Below, piece by piece: positions 1-11,420 of a stretch of 64,000 nt of DNA. The notes below the pieces were generated by a model that saw only the letters and a program-made list of their open reading frames with translations, was not told the origin of the DNA and did no database searches. The position numbers and the translations under genes were made by a program. Location of the stretch: NCBI GenBank assembly GCA_964019335.1, contig OZ025673.1, positions 310,001 to 374,000 of the forward strand, in the 5' to 3' direction. Every line of letters begins with the position of its first letter. Within the stretch, counting starts at the first letter, position 1. The DNA is from Diplonema japonicum (lineage: Eukaryota; Euglenozoa; Diplonemea; Diplonemida; Diplonemidae).

Positions 1-232
1 TGACTGTTGTGAGCCAGACTTCTTCGGAGATATGGGTGTTTTCGGACGCGGCCATGATTCGATCTACTTTTTCGCCCAGAATTTTTGACGCCCTTTGTAC
101 CAGTTCCAGATCCTCGTAGTCTTCATCAGTTTCCCCTAGAATGGCGAGCTGGCGTACGATGTCATCTTTCTTCCCAACGAACAGAGATTTCTTAGCCTGG
201 CGTTCTTGGAGATCTCGTACGAGCTCCTCCAT
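1..232 (-). CDS. Unknown coiled-coil protein, 5' part only
   Basis: The minus strand opens with an ATG at 232-230 and stays open for 77 codons to the left edge, so only the N-terminus is present. It begins MEELVRDLQERQAKKSLF and is charged, rich in Glu, Lys, Leu and Ile, with heptad-like spacing, as expected of an alpha-helical or coiled-coil protein. Codon use is balanced and there is no homopolymer inside the frame, unlike the flanking DNA. The ATG is preceded on its own strand by a long A-rich stretch, as for most genes here. I do not recognise a family. The product, length and any later introns cannot be judged. Confidence 0.6.
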   Translation of the reverse strand, partial: MEELVRDLQERQAKKSLFVGKKDDIVRQLAILGETDEDYEDLELVQRASKILGEKVDRIMAASENTHISEEVWLTTV

Positions 233-1132
233 ATCAGGATTTTCTTTTTTTTTTTCTTTTGTTTTATATTAAAATCCTTTTTTTTCTTCCCCCCCCCGGC
301 ATTGAACAATTAAAAAAAAATATTTTTTTCTTCAAAGGGGAAAGTGGTGGAAAGCGGGGGGGAGGGAAAGAAACGAGAAAAAAAAAGGGGGGTAGTAGTG
401 GTGGAAAAAAAAAAAAAAAAAGGAACTAATTATACGAACAAGTAATGTGGATTGTGCAAAAAAAAAAAAAAGAATAAATAATAGTAATAATAAAAACTGG
501 AAAAAAAAAAAAGAGATTAAACCTCCCTGCCATCCCCCATCGTCAATTAGGGTGGGGGGGGGTTCCTTTTTTTTCTTTTCTTTTTTTTTTTTCGTTCTTT
601 TATTTGGTAGTAGTGAGAAGGGCTTTCAGTCTCTTGGACTCGCGTGTTTTCTTTTCGTTCGTTCTCCTCTCCTACTCACCACATGGTTTCTTTTTTTTTT
701 TTTTTTTAATGGTTTGAAATGGATTTTTTGTTCCCAAAAGAAAAAAAAAGAAAAAAAAGGGGAGGGGGAGAATAAGAGAACAAGCACCCTTTTTTTTAAT
801 TCTGACATTTCCTTCTTTTCAGACAACGTATGGTTCCCAGCAATCCTTGGCTGCTGTTTCTGGTTAGCTTCACCAGAGCTGTCTATTTTCTTGTTTGTTC
901 TCTTTCCCCCCCCCCTATAAATAAAAAAACTCATTTCTCACCCGCGTCCTCCCCCACCTCCCCTTACTTATTTGTTTGCTATGCAACTGTTACAATTTCT
1001 TTTCTAAAAAACTTAGATTATTTGTAGTGCATAGTGCTGCCAACATTCTGTTGATTGTGTGTATCTTGCATGAGTTTGGAAAAATAGGTGCAATCCGAAA
1101 ATATATCTTTTTCTCCCTCTTTTTTTTTTTTT

Positions 1133-1245
1133 GTTACAAATATTTATCTTTCAAAAAATGATTTTATAACTATATGCAACTTGTGCCGAGCAAAAAATTT
1201 TCACAGCTTTTTAAAAAACCTTTTTTGCTCGTGCGAACAACAAAA
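1133..1245 (+). repeat. Solo 'A' repeat of the split-repeat retroelement
   Basis: About 113 bp starting GTTACAAATATTTATC and ending at CTCGTGCGAACAACAAA. It matches the first part of the A repeats at 11870 and 14726 with only a few substitutions and homopolymer length changes. It stops at the 16-nt motif CTCGTGCGAACAACAA, the same point where the copy at 59353-59491 joins the B repeat. What follows is not an obvious B repeat. It is therefore a remnant or deletion derivative, with no coding part. Confidence 0.85.
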
Positions 1246-1303
1246 CTTCCTCTTTCATAAAGTCGACCACATCGCTGTATAATGTGTGTTACGATCTACT
1301 TGC

Positions 1304-1334
<31 letters not shown>

Positions 1335-1584
1335 GTTTCATCAAAAAATAATAACTATTAAGTCGACTTTATTTCCCGGGCGGAGATTTTCAACAATCCC
1401 GAGGTATTTGAGCACAGGCCGAGGGATAGTTATCCCCGCCAAGGGAAAGGGAAAGTCAACTTTAGTACCCTAATCTGTAATTTTACTTTTCCTATATTTT
1501 GCGCCCATGGTTGTCAGAACACTGTGATAGTAAGGCCTACAGGCCATGCGCCGACCCCTTTTTTGAAAGAAAACCCCTGTGGAA

Positions 1585-1633
1585 AATAAAGTACTTTATT
1601 GTCCTGCCGGGAAATAAAGTGCACTTTATTTCC
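1585..1633. repeat. Two adjacent perfect palindromes
   Basis: A 16-bp palindrome centred on GTAC (1585-1600, AATAAAGTACTTTATT) is followed after 9 bp by a 24-bp perfect palindrome centred on TGCA (1610-1633). Both use the same AATAAAGT half-site. A third related palindrome, 26 bp, lies at 63336-63361. They could form hairpins or be ends of a small element; function unknown. Confidence 0.8.
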
Positions 1634-1821
1634 ACTGGCCGGAGGGAAATATAGGACGAATAAAAATAAAAATTGATAGTTAAAACGCACCGTGATGGGC
1701 TAGCATCATCTTCATGCTGTCATCTGGGGTGTTAAAGAGTGACAAAAATTTTCAAAAAAAAAATCAAAAAAAAAAAAAAAAAAGGAGGCGCCACCCCTTT
1801 TTTTTATTTATCTGCGAAAAC

Positions 1822-1861
<40 letters not shown>

Positions 1862-2078
1862 AGGTTATCGGTTAAATATTTATGTACCACAAGTTGGTAG
1901 AATGAAAAAAGTAGTATTTTTAAATTTGTATGACACCAAATAAGAAAAAAAAAAAAAAAGAAAGAAAGAAAAAAAAAAGAGCTTTCTATTTTCTTCATGC
2001 CTCTCGGTTTGTTTTAAAAAAGTTTTTTTTTTTGTTTGGGAACACATGGCACAAGATTCAGGCTGGATCAGCAACATG

Positions 2079-2114
<36 letters not shown>

Positions 2115-2389
2115 TTAAAAAAAAAAAACACCCCATCTCCTCGTAAAGCTGAGTTTTTAACAAAGCAGCTGAATTTTCTTTTCTTTTTTTTTTTTTTTTT
2201 CTTCCTTCTTCTTTCATTCTCCCTCCCAAAATACACTGACAGATGTGCTTCAGGTCATTGTACATAAAAGTTTGAACAATAAAAAAAGAAGAAAAAAAAA
2301 AAAAAAAAACCACCAAAATATGTCAAGCCCACATTCCCCGAAAGTGAGCGAACCTTGGTGAACAGAAAAACAGGGTGGGTATACTTTCT

Positions 2390-2426
<37 letters not shown>

Positions 2427-2473
2427 GGCAATTAGCCAGCCTGGTGACCAAAAATACCAGTGAAATGTCTGTT

Positions 2474-2505
<32 letters not shown>

Positions 2506-2631
2506 CCCCCCGTTTCGACCGCTACCTGGTGAAACAGAGTAAAGGCCCCCTGTCATGAAAAACCTTCTGAGGGATGAGCCTATTTTTGTTGGTGTACGCG
2601 TGTATGCCCGAAAAAAGGAGTGAAATAAAAT

Positions 2632-2757
2632 TCACCATAATTGGAAACGAAGTGGTTAGCAACGGGGGGGAGAGGGATAGGCAAGTTTTCTTGATGTTTG
2701 CATTTAAAAAAGATGTTTTTGAAGGGAACCTGCGGTATGTGACAGGATCGCCTTAAG
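2632..2757 (+). repeat. Two short dispersed repeats side by side
   Basis: 2632-2672 contains GGAAACGAAGTGGTTAGCAA, shared with 8941-8985 and 26981-27030. 2721-2757 contains CCTGCGGTATGTGACAGG, shared with 32387-32425, 48488-48525 and 63641-63680. This is the only place where both motifs occur within 100 bp, so they may be two ends of one longer element that is usually truncated. No coding capacity. Confidence 0.7.
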
Positions 2758-2799
2758 AAAAAAAAAAAGAAAAAAAAATGGGGCGTTGATTGCTACACT

Positions 2800-2988
2800 A
2801 AGTGGCGTTAAGTGCGCAGCGAAGCATGAACTGTCTACTTGATCACAGGGGGCGCACTGCGCCGAGCTGTAGCTTCTTCTGCGTTCCGCGTCGTGTCTTT
2901 AATGCGTGCGGCTCAACCCCAGCCGGGGCGAGTGTGTCTGATGACCGACGTGGAGGTCAACATATATATCCATGTTATCCCTACCGTC

Positions 2989-2991
<3 letters not shown>
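2800..2991 (+). repeat. Diverged copy of the GGCGGCGCCC dispersed family
   Basis: Shares GAACTGTCTAC with the copy at 62465 and GATGACCGACGTGGAGGTCA plus the following AT-rich stretch with copies at 4281 and 16736. It runs straight into an A run of about 29 nt. It is the longest copy and may keep internal sequence lost from the others. It is SINE-like in size and A tail, but no clear polymerase III boxes are seen. Confidence 0.55.
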
Positions 2992-3022
<31 letters not shown>

Positions 3023-3479
3023 AGAAGAAAATGATTTTCTAACCGGGTGGGACCAGAACCGTTGGAAATTCAAAAGGCGATATTTATGAGGAAATCCCAC
3101 TTGAGGGGACAACCTTTTAAAACGACCTTGGGGCGGGGGAGAGGATGAGTAAAAAAAAAAAAAAAAAAAAAAATCCCCACTGGGATATAAAAAAAATGAT
3201 TGAAAAAAAAAATTGCTTTTTTTTTTCCCCCAACTTTCACCCTTCTGTTCTCTTTCTCTTCTTTCAGATTTATCTTCTTTCAATATTTCTTAATTTCTTT
3301 CAAAATGGGAGGAAGAGAGAGAGAAGAGAGAGAGAGAGAGGGGCGGGGGGGGAAGAAAAGAGAAAGGAAAGAAGTTCTCTCGCTTTCGCTCTTCTTCTTT
3401 TCTTTTTTTTTTTTAAAAATAAATATCCCCCACAAAACAATCACAAGAAGAGAAGCAAGAAAATTCACCGTTCGCACTG

Positions 3480-3620
3480 GTGCCTGCGGTGGTTGTCAAG
3501 ATGGGCGGCATCTGGGTAGAAACATAGCTTGAGGTACTGCACTTTCTGAATGCGTCTCAGATAATGACTTATTGTTGCACAGGACCGATTCACAGAGGGG
3601 GTCCTTCATTTCTAAGAGGG
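3480..3620 (-). other. Possible exon or gene fragment
   Basis: A 150-bp stretch of normal composition in a homopolymer desert. On the minus strand it is preceded by a pyrimidine tract and AG (TTTTCCCTCTTAG). Two frames are then open for 40-50 codons. One ends in a Cys/His-rich stretch (LKLCFYPDAAHLDNH), the other starts with ATG two bases after the AG. I cannot choose between a real exon, a pseudogene scrap and an RNA gene. Confidence 0.25.
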
Positions 3621-3677
3621 AAAACCAAAAAATAAAGATTCAAATCATGACTCTTATTTTTGTTGTTGGTAATACAT

Positions 3678-3708
<31 letters not shown>

Positions 3709-4280
3709 CCCAGTCAGCTTACATTCCTTTAACAGTCTGCCATTTTTTCTTTTTTTCGCGAGAACTTACGAGACAAGGTTGAAAAAAAAAAAAAAAAAAA
3801 ATCAAAATTTTCAAAAAAAAAAAAAAAAAAAACTTTATTTTCTTCTTCTTTCTTTCTTTCTTTTTTTTTTTTTTTTTATCTTTTCCTTTTTTTCCACAAA
3901 AGAAAAAAATTGTAAGTAATTGCGAAAAATGTGAAGAAATTGGGTGGAGATCCATAACACTACTTTTTTTTGGGGGGGGTCAGTTGGCCCATTACATCGG
4001 CCTACTTTACTTGGCTACAAACAATTTTGCATTACGCGCAGGACACAGGTGTGGGCCACATAGGCGCACCTCTACCTTTCACCGCCATAAATACCGACTT
4101 CATGGCAGTTTCACCTATTCTCTCTTGTCACCCCCTCCCTTTTATTTTCTTTGTTCATTCCTTCAAAACAAACCTTGGTGGAAGGAAGTTTTGGGAAGTC
4201 ATACGGAAGGGAAAAAAAAGGGGGTGGGGTGGGGTAGGGGGACGAAAGGAAAAGGGAAGAAAAAAAAATATATAAAAATG

Positions 4281-4434
4281 AGTTAAAGGAGACCGGTGTT
4301 GGCGGCGCCCTGCACCAAGATTCGTCGAGACGTTCTTCCACTCGGGCGCTACTGGCGATGACCGACGTGAGGTCAACAGCGAACAACACATCTCAGATGC
4401 CCACCACCTTTTGAAAAAAAAAAAAAAAAAAAAA
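4281..4434 (+). repeat. Reference copy of the GGCGGCGCCC dispersed family
   Basis: Starts AGTTAAAGGAGACCGGTG just after an A run and TATA, continues through GGCGGCGCCCTGCACCAAG and GATGACCGACGTGAGGTCAA, and ends CCACCTTTTG followed by an A run. The copy at 31991 joins the same left end to the same right end with the middle deleted. So both ends are defined, and the unit is about 135 bp plus flanking A runs. Confidence 0.7.
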
Positions 4435-4958
4435 AGGGGGAGATCCCACCACTTCATTTTGACCATCCCTCAAAAAAAAAGAGGAACTGGGAAAAATTTG
4501 TTTGTACGTGCCGGGTAAAACCTGGAGAAGTTTGTCAACCCGTAAACACGTTGCCAGCGTTCAAAAAAAAAAATTCTAAAAGCACCCCTCATTGGTGAGT
4601 CAGGGCTGCTCTAGAATAAAATAAAAAGAGGGCCCGCTTGTTCCGCGGGTACAAGGGAAAGAGAGAGTATTTTGTGTGTGCAAAGAGGAAAAAAGAGGAA
4701 CAGAAAATGAGCAAAAAAAAAGAAAAAAGTACAAATAAAAAAAAGGATGGGTAGAATAGGGGGGCTTTTTTTTTTGCTGTATAGAGAAAAGAACAAAAAA
4801 CTAGATAGGAGGGGGGGGGGGGGGGGGTGATGTTATAAAAGCGTAAGAGTAGGAACAAATTTTTATTGTATCAAAAGTAGGGGGGGGGGGGGGGAGGAAT
4901 CTTCTTATGTATGCAACATGTGACTGTTGCTTTCTTTTTTTTCTTTTTTCCCATTCAC

Positions 4959-5125
4959 AGTATCACCCAGGGTTAACCGATCACCGTCGGGGTTTTTTTT
5001 GAAACCCGAGCAATTTTAGATTTTTTTTTTCGAAAATATTAAAATGCCATGGGCCCTCCCCCTACGTGACTGACGTCAATTTTAAACCCGATTGCAGTTA
5101 GACTAGGAGTTAACCCTGGGTTACT
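4959..5125. repeat. 167-bp element with terminal inverted repeats
   Basis: The left end AGTATCACCCAGGGTTAAC (4959-4977) is matched in inverted orientation by GTTAACCCTGGGTTACT (5109-5125). The interior is non-coding and AT-rich with a short GC-rich core. Size, inverted ends and lack of coding suggest a miniature inverted-repeat element. No clear target duplication is visible. Confidence 0.55.
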
Positions 5126-5175
5126 ATGTTCTTTTTTTCTACACATTTTTCTTCTTCTTCTTCTTTTTTTTTTTT

Positions 5176-5750
5176 AATTTCACTCTTCTGAAATTACTTC
5201 ACGCACTAGGGGGCCCATTACTTCACATTACTTCACGGTGAAATAATGGCCTGTTTTCCGTGAAGTAATAGGGGGTTTCCGGTAAATAATATGCCTCGGT
5301 AGGCCAGTTTTTGCCTCGGTTCGGTTCCCAGTGAGGCAACTTTCTCCTCTCAGTTTGCCAATATCCCCCCAGGTTCAGCTCAATTGGCCAACTTTTGCCT
5401 CGGCTCAGTTCCAAGTTGGACTACTTTTTCCTCCTCTATTTAGTCAGCTTACCAAGCTCCCCAAAAGACTTCAAAATATTGAAGCAGGAGTGAGAAGGCC
5501 TGATTAGAGATGGTGACAGTGGCAATGCCAGCGACAGCGGCAGCTCTTAGTCAACAAAAGGAGGGAAAACAACTTTGTATTGTAACCTTTGTAACCCCTC
5601 TCTTGTTGTACCCCTTGTCACCCCTTTGTGCCCCTCGTGGTGAAGTAATTTCGAGAGTGTCGTGAAATAAAACCACTTACCTACCGCCAAGTAATGCTTT
5701 ACCGACCTCGAGGTAACAAAGTCATTACTTGTTGGCAGTAAATAGCTATT
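5176..5750. repeat. Relative of the MITE-like element at 15759-16191
   Basis: 5176-5225 (TTTCACTCTTC, then a CACTAGGGGGCC box and a CATTACTTCAC repeat) matches the reverse complement of 16140-16191. It is followed by repeated TTACTTCAC/GTGAAGTAA and TTGCCTCGG motifs to about 5430 and again at 5640-5740. The second terminal inverted repeat is not clear. A diverged or rearranged copy; no coding sequence. Confidence 0.5.
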
Positions 5751-5827
5751 TTTTTTTTTTTTTAAATAGTACTCCCCCTCTTCCCCCCTTTTTTTTTGCA
5801 GGCTCGCAAATTGTCAACTACATTTTT

Positions 5828-5863
<36 letters not shown>

Positions 5864-6414
5864 CACCGATATTTGAGGTGCCACACCTCTGACAAGGAGT
5901 CAATCTTGCGAGACCCCTCTTTACAGTGTGTCCCCCCCATACCATACTGTGGCTGGCCTTAATGAGTATGGAAGAAAATAAGTACATTCTCTCTTTTTTT
6001 TTTCTTTTTTTTTTCGTCTTCATCTTCTTCCTTATTTATGCTGCTACTTGGACCCCCAAAAAAATCTTTTTGGTAGTTCCGAGCATGCTGATCTTGCTGT
6101 GTGAGTTTTTTTTTTTTTCTTTTTTTTTCCTTCTCTCAGCGGACCCTTGGAGACCATTTCAAAAAATTCTTTTGGGAAACGAGCTTTCAAAATTAGAAAT
6201 CCCGAAGGATACATTATCAATTACGTTCATCTGTCACAAACCTCATGTTAATCAGAAAAATCTTTTTCAATTTGTGCCAAAAAAAGAAACAAAATACCTG
6301 GTGTCTTTTAGTAAAAACATAGCTCAACAAAAATGTGATATTTTTCGGAGATTTTCAGAAATCCATGTGACAAATAACGAATAATTGACCATATATATTT
6401 ATATATATTCTTCT

Positions 6415-6452
<38 letters not shown>

Positions 6453-7585
6453 CCAATTTCTTTCTTTCCTCCCATTCCTTGCTTGCAATCATTATGTTAT
6501 AAATAATCACTTGAGGGCGCAAAGAGAGGGAATCTAAAAAAAAAGAGGGGAAAACCGGTATTAAAAAAAAAGCTTTGTTTTGTTTTGTGTTGTTGTTCCA
6601 GGTTCTGTTCGTTGTTATATATTGTCTCTCGCAGAAAAAGAAAGAAAGAAATCAATGATGGGAGGGAGGGAGGGAGTGGGGGTCAAAAAGTCCTTTAAAA
6701 AGTGTCCACGATTTGGGGTGTTTTTTTTTTTTTTTTTTTTTTTTTTGAGTTTCACTTCCAAAACATTACCTGAGCTCCCCATGGCCAGCCGATTCAGCAC
6801 CTTTCCGGGATATGATGAGGTTTAACTATACTATCTTTTTGTGTGGTCTTAGGTAATTTTTCAAAAAATTGAAAAGGGTGCCATAGTGGACAGCTTTTGA
6901 CCCCCGTTGAAGGGGTAAAGGGGGGGGGGGGGGGGGGGAGAGTGTTGGCGATCCCACACAATAAAGAGAGAATAAAATATAGATGATGGGGGGTAGTTTT
7001 AATTTTTTTTTCAGAGTCCTCTTTTTTTTTTTCCTTTTTTTTTCCCCCCCTTTTTTTCTCTTCCCCCACCCTTTATTTTCTTTAGATAAAAAGTTTTAAA
7101 AAAAAAAAGAATTCAAAAAAAAAAAAAACTTTTTCACAGTTTTGTATCCGGCTATTAGCGGACGTGTCTGCAAATAGTAAAAAAAAGGAGAGGTTCCGTG
7201 ATGTATAGGGGCAAGCACACGAGGAAAGTTTGATATTACAAAAAAAAAAGTCTGCGCGGGTTCCACGCACACTGGTAATGTAATGACTTCTCACGTCACT
7301 GTTCGTTAGGGAAACACAGCAACTGACACTAATCGCGTGTATCTTACTTTTTCTTTTTTCTCCCCCCTTTCTTTTTCTTTCCAAGAACTCCAAGTTTGCA
7401 GTTTTCTCAATAAATCTTGTGAGATGTGTTTTCCACAGTCCCACTTGGGGGAAAAGAAAAACAGTAGAATGTGAGCATTTTTTTTTCTTTTTTTTTGCAA
7501 GAGGGTTGAAAAAAAAAAAAAAAAAAAAAAAAACATGGGTATAAGAATAAAAGGCGGGGCATCTATAACTTACTAAAACTAAGGG

Positions 7586-7625
<40 letters not shown>

Positions 7626-7975
7626 GTTTTCTCTCACAGACAAGACTTGCCCGTCACAAGGCGAAGTTTTTGAAGTTATAGAGTTTTTTTTTTTTTTTTC
7701 CACCCACACCTTCCCCCCCCCTTTTTTTCATTTTCGCTATTTTGGCTTTCTTTCACACACCGATGGCTCTCATACTGTAGTGACATAGTGACACGTTAGA
7801 ATGAAGAAAAAAAAAAAAAAAGATCCCTCGGAATGGAAGAAAATCAGCACCCAGCAAGGGACGCAGGCTAGAACGGGACATGACAGCTGTGCGCCCGTTC
7901 TACCACTGTTCCCAAGTGATGAAAGGGTAAGAAATAGAAAATATACTTTTCGCAACAGAAAGGGAAGGGTTTTTT

Positions 7976-8023
<48 letters not shown>

Positions 8024-8940
8024 ACGTACATGCTTGACGGGCACAAAAATGAATTTATCACACTGAGCATCGTACGCCTATAAAAAAAGAAAAAAAAAAA
8101 AGAAAAAAAAAAAAAAAAGGAAAGAATACTGAACTTTTAAGTACTGATTACCAAAAGTTGTTAAACATACCAAACAAAAAAAAAAAAGAGAAAAAAAAAA
8201 AGAATCAACAAAAGCAGCGCAACGAGGATGCAGTAGGAGTAGGGAGGATTGTCGTTGTTTTCAATTTTCTTCTTCTTTTTTTTTAGTTTCTTTTTATTAC
8301 ACCTCATATCTCAAGTGCCCAAACCATGAAGGGGTTCACAGCATCCTCTCCTGAGAAAACCTATTGGGGATCCTTAGGAAAATACATATAGCGATTCTTG
8401 CATCCTTGGATTTCTTTCCCCCTTTGTGAAAACGGGGGGAAGAAAAAAAATTAGACACGTTGAAATACGAAGGGTGTTAGTCAAAACAAAAACAAAAAAC
8501 AAATACAGAAAGGGGGGGAAGAAAAAAAATAGATATAGAAATACTCCAAAGGCCTGTCCTGACAAAAAAAAAACTTTTTTTTTTACTGCAAAGAATGACC
8601 ATCTAGCTACTCGGGGTTACATTGTGGTGAAATGCAATCGAGAAAGACTAAAAGAAAAAAAAAAAGAAGCCATTCCTTGGGAATCAGTAGATAAAATAAA
8701 ATATAAAAATCAGGGACGAAAAATTGTAGGCAAAATTTACTTTTACAAAAGTATGTATACAACAGCCATCCTTCCATGGGCTGTTGTTGGTCTCTCTTTT
8801 TCTTTAAAGTAGGGGGGGGGAGCAGAAAAAGATAAAAAAGAGGTTTTTGAGTCAAGGGGGTGTGCGCATTCTCATAATCTACCTGTTAATAAATTTTGGG
8901 ATTTAAAAAAAAAAAAAAATAGTTTCCAAAAAAAAAAAAA

Positions 8941-8985
8941 TTCACTATGATAGGAACGAAGTGGTTAGCAACGGCCCGCCAAAAA
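8941..8985 (+). repeat. Short dispersed repeat between A runs
   Basis: TTCACTATGATAGGAACGAA followed by GTGGTTAGCAACGGCCCGCC, flanked on both sides by A runs. It is nearly identical to 26981-27030 and related to 2632-2672. The AAGTGGTTAGCA core resembles the D-arm / A-box of tRNA-derived SINEs, but no B-box follows. Confidence 0.65.
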
Positions 8986-10141
8986 AAAGAAAGAAGAAAT
9001 AGAGGTGCAATATTATTATTATTATTATTTTTTTTTTTTTTCCCATTTAGGAACAGAGAATGAAAAAAAAAAAGAAATCTATTTGCCCCTTTTTTTTTTC
9101 TAAAATTTAAGTCCACCAAAGAAACCCAGTTTTCAAGGCCCTGTAGATAAAAAAAAAAAAACCTGTAGGAAAAAAAAAAGAGAAAAAAAACTGTTTAGAA
9201 ACTTCTGGTTGTATTTTTTTTCTTCTTTTGTATTTTGAAGGAGCGGCACAAAAAAAAACCGAGAAGTAAAGGGGGGGGGGGGGGGTCCGAATAATCCCTT
9301 TGGTCACCCTTTTTAAAAATGCAAAAAGAATTGCTCAAAAGTGCCCAAAACAGACGGAAATCGATTTGGTCAAAAAAAGGGCAGTACATTGGTTAGGTGG
9401 CTGTCGAGCCCTACTGGCGTAACTGAGAAAAACCCTTTTACGGCTACCATGTGCCCCCGGTCCCCCCCCCAAAAAAAAGAAAGGGTGTCGGGAATTATTT
9501 GGGAAATTTGGAGCGGGAAAATCCCTGAAAAAAAAAAAAAAGAATCTGGGAATACACATTATTTGGGATTGAATTATTCGAGCCCCCTCCCTTTAAGCCT
9601 TTTCTTCTTCCTCTTTTTTTTTTCTTGCAATTTTGTTTCTTCTTTTCTTTATATTTTCTTAGATTTACTTTCCCCAGACCAACTTACATCTTCCTCCTTT
9701 TCTTTTTAGGTGGGGCTATGGGGGAAAGGGGAAGGCAAAGATGCCATGGTGATGAAGAATTCTGAGAAACTATGGGGTGGAGGGTACAGTAGGACGAGAG
9801 GCAAGTAAGAAAAAAGAGGGCATAGGGGGAAGAAAAAAAAAAGAGCTGAAAAGCGTTTTATGCAATAATGGAAAAAGCCCAGTGGGGGGGGGGGGGGGGG
9901 GGGTAGACTTTTGACAGACGGCCACTCTCAGCCCTTTTTTATTTTCTTTTTTTTTTTCCTTCCCCCTTTTTTTTTTGCCCTCCCTTCCCAAACCTCCATC
10001 TTTCAACGTTTGTGTCATTACAGGAAATGGTTTTTTTTTTTTTTCTTCTTCTTTCTTTTTTTCTTTTTTTTTTCTGTTCCTTTCAGTCCGGTTTCTTTCT
10101 CCCATACCAAAGAATTAAAAAAAAAAAAAAAAAAAAAAAAA

Positions 10142-11149
10142 TCAACTCACCCCTGCCCGCTCATCAATTGTAACGAGCGTGTGACTGGGAGTGACTTCAG
10201 GTGGTGTGTTGATAGTGGTAGTGAAGGTGTTGGTTACCAAGGTGCTTGGTGCAGGAGCATACTCGTCTTCCACATCACCTCCACGGCACTGTATCTTTAT
10301 AATTACAATGAAGGCAACCACGAGGACTACGACAGGCAAGACACTGGCGAAAACAGGAATATCAGTGGTGCTCCCTCCACTTGCATTCTGCGGCAAATCC
10401 ATCCCACCCTCCACCGGCATCCCGTCGTCTACAGGCACAGTCGCGTTCAGCTCCGGCACAGGAACGACCGTACCACCTCCAGGTGTGGCTGTCTTGTTCT
10501 CCATTGACACCATTTGCGGGATATGTTTCATCGAGACAGTGGGGGGAAACGTGTGCTGTATTGGCTGCATGGTGGGAGCATGCGTAGGGGGTGCCACTGT
10601 GTCAGGAATATCTGTATCAGGCGCAATTGTATCAGGAGAGACTGTAGAAGAAGGAGTTGAAGAGGGACTAGAGGTAGCATTCACTACAGGATCCGGTGTT
10701 TGAGTAACAGGTATAAGAACAGGGGGGGCAGGGGTGTCAGGTGCTGACGTCGGCTCAGCCGTTGGTGCAGCACATTTTATCCTGCAAATATTCTGGCATG
10801 TTACGGTGAGTGGTCCCCCGTTGTTGCCGCATTTGTCAGCAGGCATTGTCGATCCGCCGTTTTTATTGTGGAAGAGCTGGATTACTGGGAATCTTGGAAG
10901 GAAGTAACACCCCTTTGGATAGTCCCCCAGTGCCTGTATGGTTGGCACGCCTACTGCTGGTGCTCTGGTGAGAGACAGACCAGCCGCAGCGTCTGAGCAC
11001 TCATTGACATCCAGGATGTGTTCGTTACTCCCTTCGCATGCTCCCTTGTCCGCTAGTGTGTACTTCCACCCACCGCTGCAAGCTGTCGTCGTCGCATCAG
11101 CACAACCAACCAACAGCGCCACGTACAGAAAGAACTGCCTGTGACTCAT
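10142..11149 (-). CDS. Type I surface glycoprotein, Cys-rich ectodomain
   Basis: 335 residues. An N-terminal signal peptide (hydrophobic stretch about 5-18, Ala/Asp/Ala before the likely cut) leads into a Cys-rich ectodomain (about 20-125) with a YPKGCYF segment and a CGNNGG loop. A Pro/Thr/Ser-rich stalk with several NxS/T sites follows (about 128-262), then one membrane helix (about 265-286) and a cytoplasmic tail of about 50 residues. The order indicates a plasma-membrane surface protein, heavily O- or N-glycosylated; ligand unknown. The ATG is the natural start because the signal peptide begins there. The last codons run into GTGAGTTGA followed by about 29 T, which looks like an intron donor, so the true C-terminus may lie a few codons further on. 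No named family is assigned. Confidence 0.75.
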   Translation of the reverse strand: MSHRQFFLYVALLVGCADATTTACSGGWKYTLADKGACEGSNEHILDVNECSDAAAGLSLTRAPAVGVPTIQALGDYPKGCYFLPRFPVIQLFHNKNGGSTMPADKCGNNGGPLTVTCQNICRIKCAAPTAEPTSAPDTPAPPVLIPVTQTPDPVVNATSSPSSTPSSTVSPDTIAPDTDIPDTVAPPTHAPTMQPIQHTFPPTVSMKHIPQMVSMENKTATPGGGTVVPVPELNATVPVDDGMPVEGGMDLPQNASGGSTTDIPVFASVLPVVVLVVAFIVIIKIQCRGGDVEDEYAPAPSTLVTNTFTTTINTPPEVTPSHTLVTIDERAGVS

Positions 11150-11420
11150 TGCAGCATTTTCCGTTTTTGTACTAATCTTTTTTTTTTTCTTCTTTTTTTT
11201 TCTTTTGTGTTTTGCGTGTGTTTTTTTTTTTTTTTTTTTTTTTTTCTTCTCCTGTGGTTTGTTTAGTATTTTTATTTTCTTTTTAATAATATGGGGTGGG
11301 CAGGGGGGGGAGGGGGGGGAACGGGTGGAGGAAACACTGGCTTAGTTTGGGGGAAAAGGGGAGTTGAGAAAAGAACAGCCCGGGAGTTGAAAAAAAAAAA
11401 GAAAAAACCAAAAAAAAAGT

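Larger units (their letters stand above)
233..10141. other. Gene-free, homopolymer-rich interval
   Basis: No convincing gene in about 9.9 kb. Every long ORF here is mostly Lys or Phe coded by A or T runs. Recognisable contents are a solo retroelement repeat (1133-1245), palindromes at 1585-1633, members of three short dispersed families (2632-2757, 2800-2991, 4281-4434, 8941-8985), a 167-bp inverted-repeat element (4959-5125), a segment related to the element at 15759-16191 (about 5176-5750), and a possible gene fragment at 3480-3620. The rest is A/T and G/C runs and low-complexity purine or pyrimidine sequence. Confidence 0.7.

Noticed and set aside
5926-6384. 152-codon plus-strand ORF with a non-repetitive C-terminal half
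   Set aside because: No motif, the first half is T-run coded, and the strand is opposite to every other gene here.
8426-8812. 128-codon plus-strand Lys-rich ORF
   Set aside because: Composition follows A-rich DNA; no recognisable family or upstream signal.
447-9709. Many ORFs of 60-160 codons on both strands
   Set aside because: They consist largely of Lys or Phe from A or T runs, lack domains, and overlap each other in several frames.
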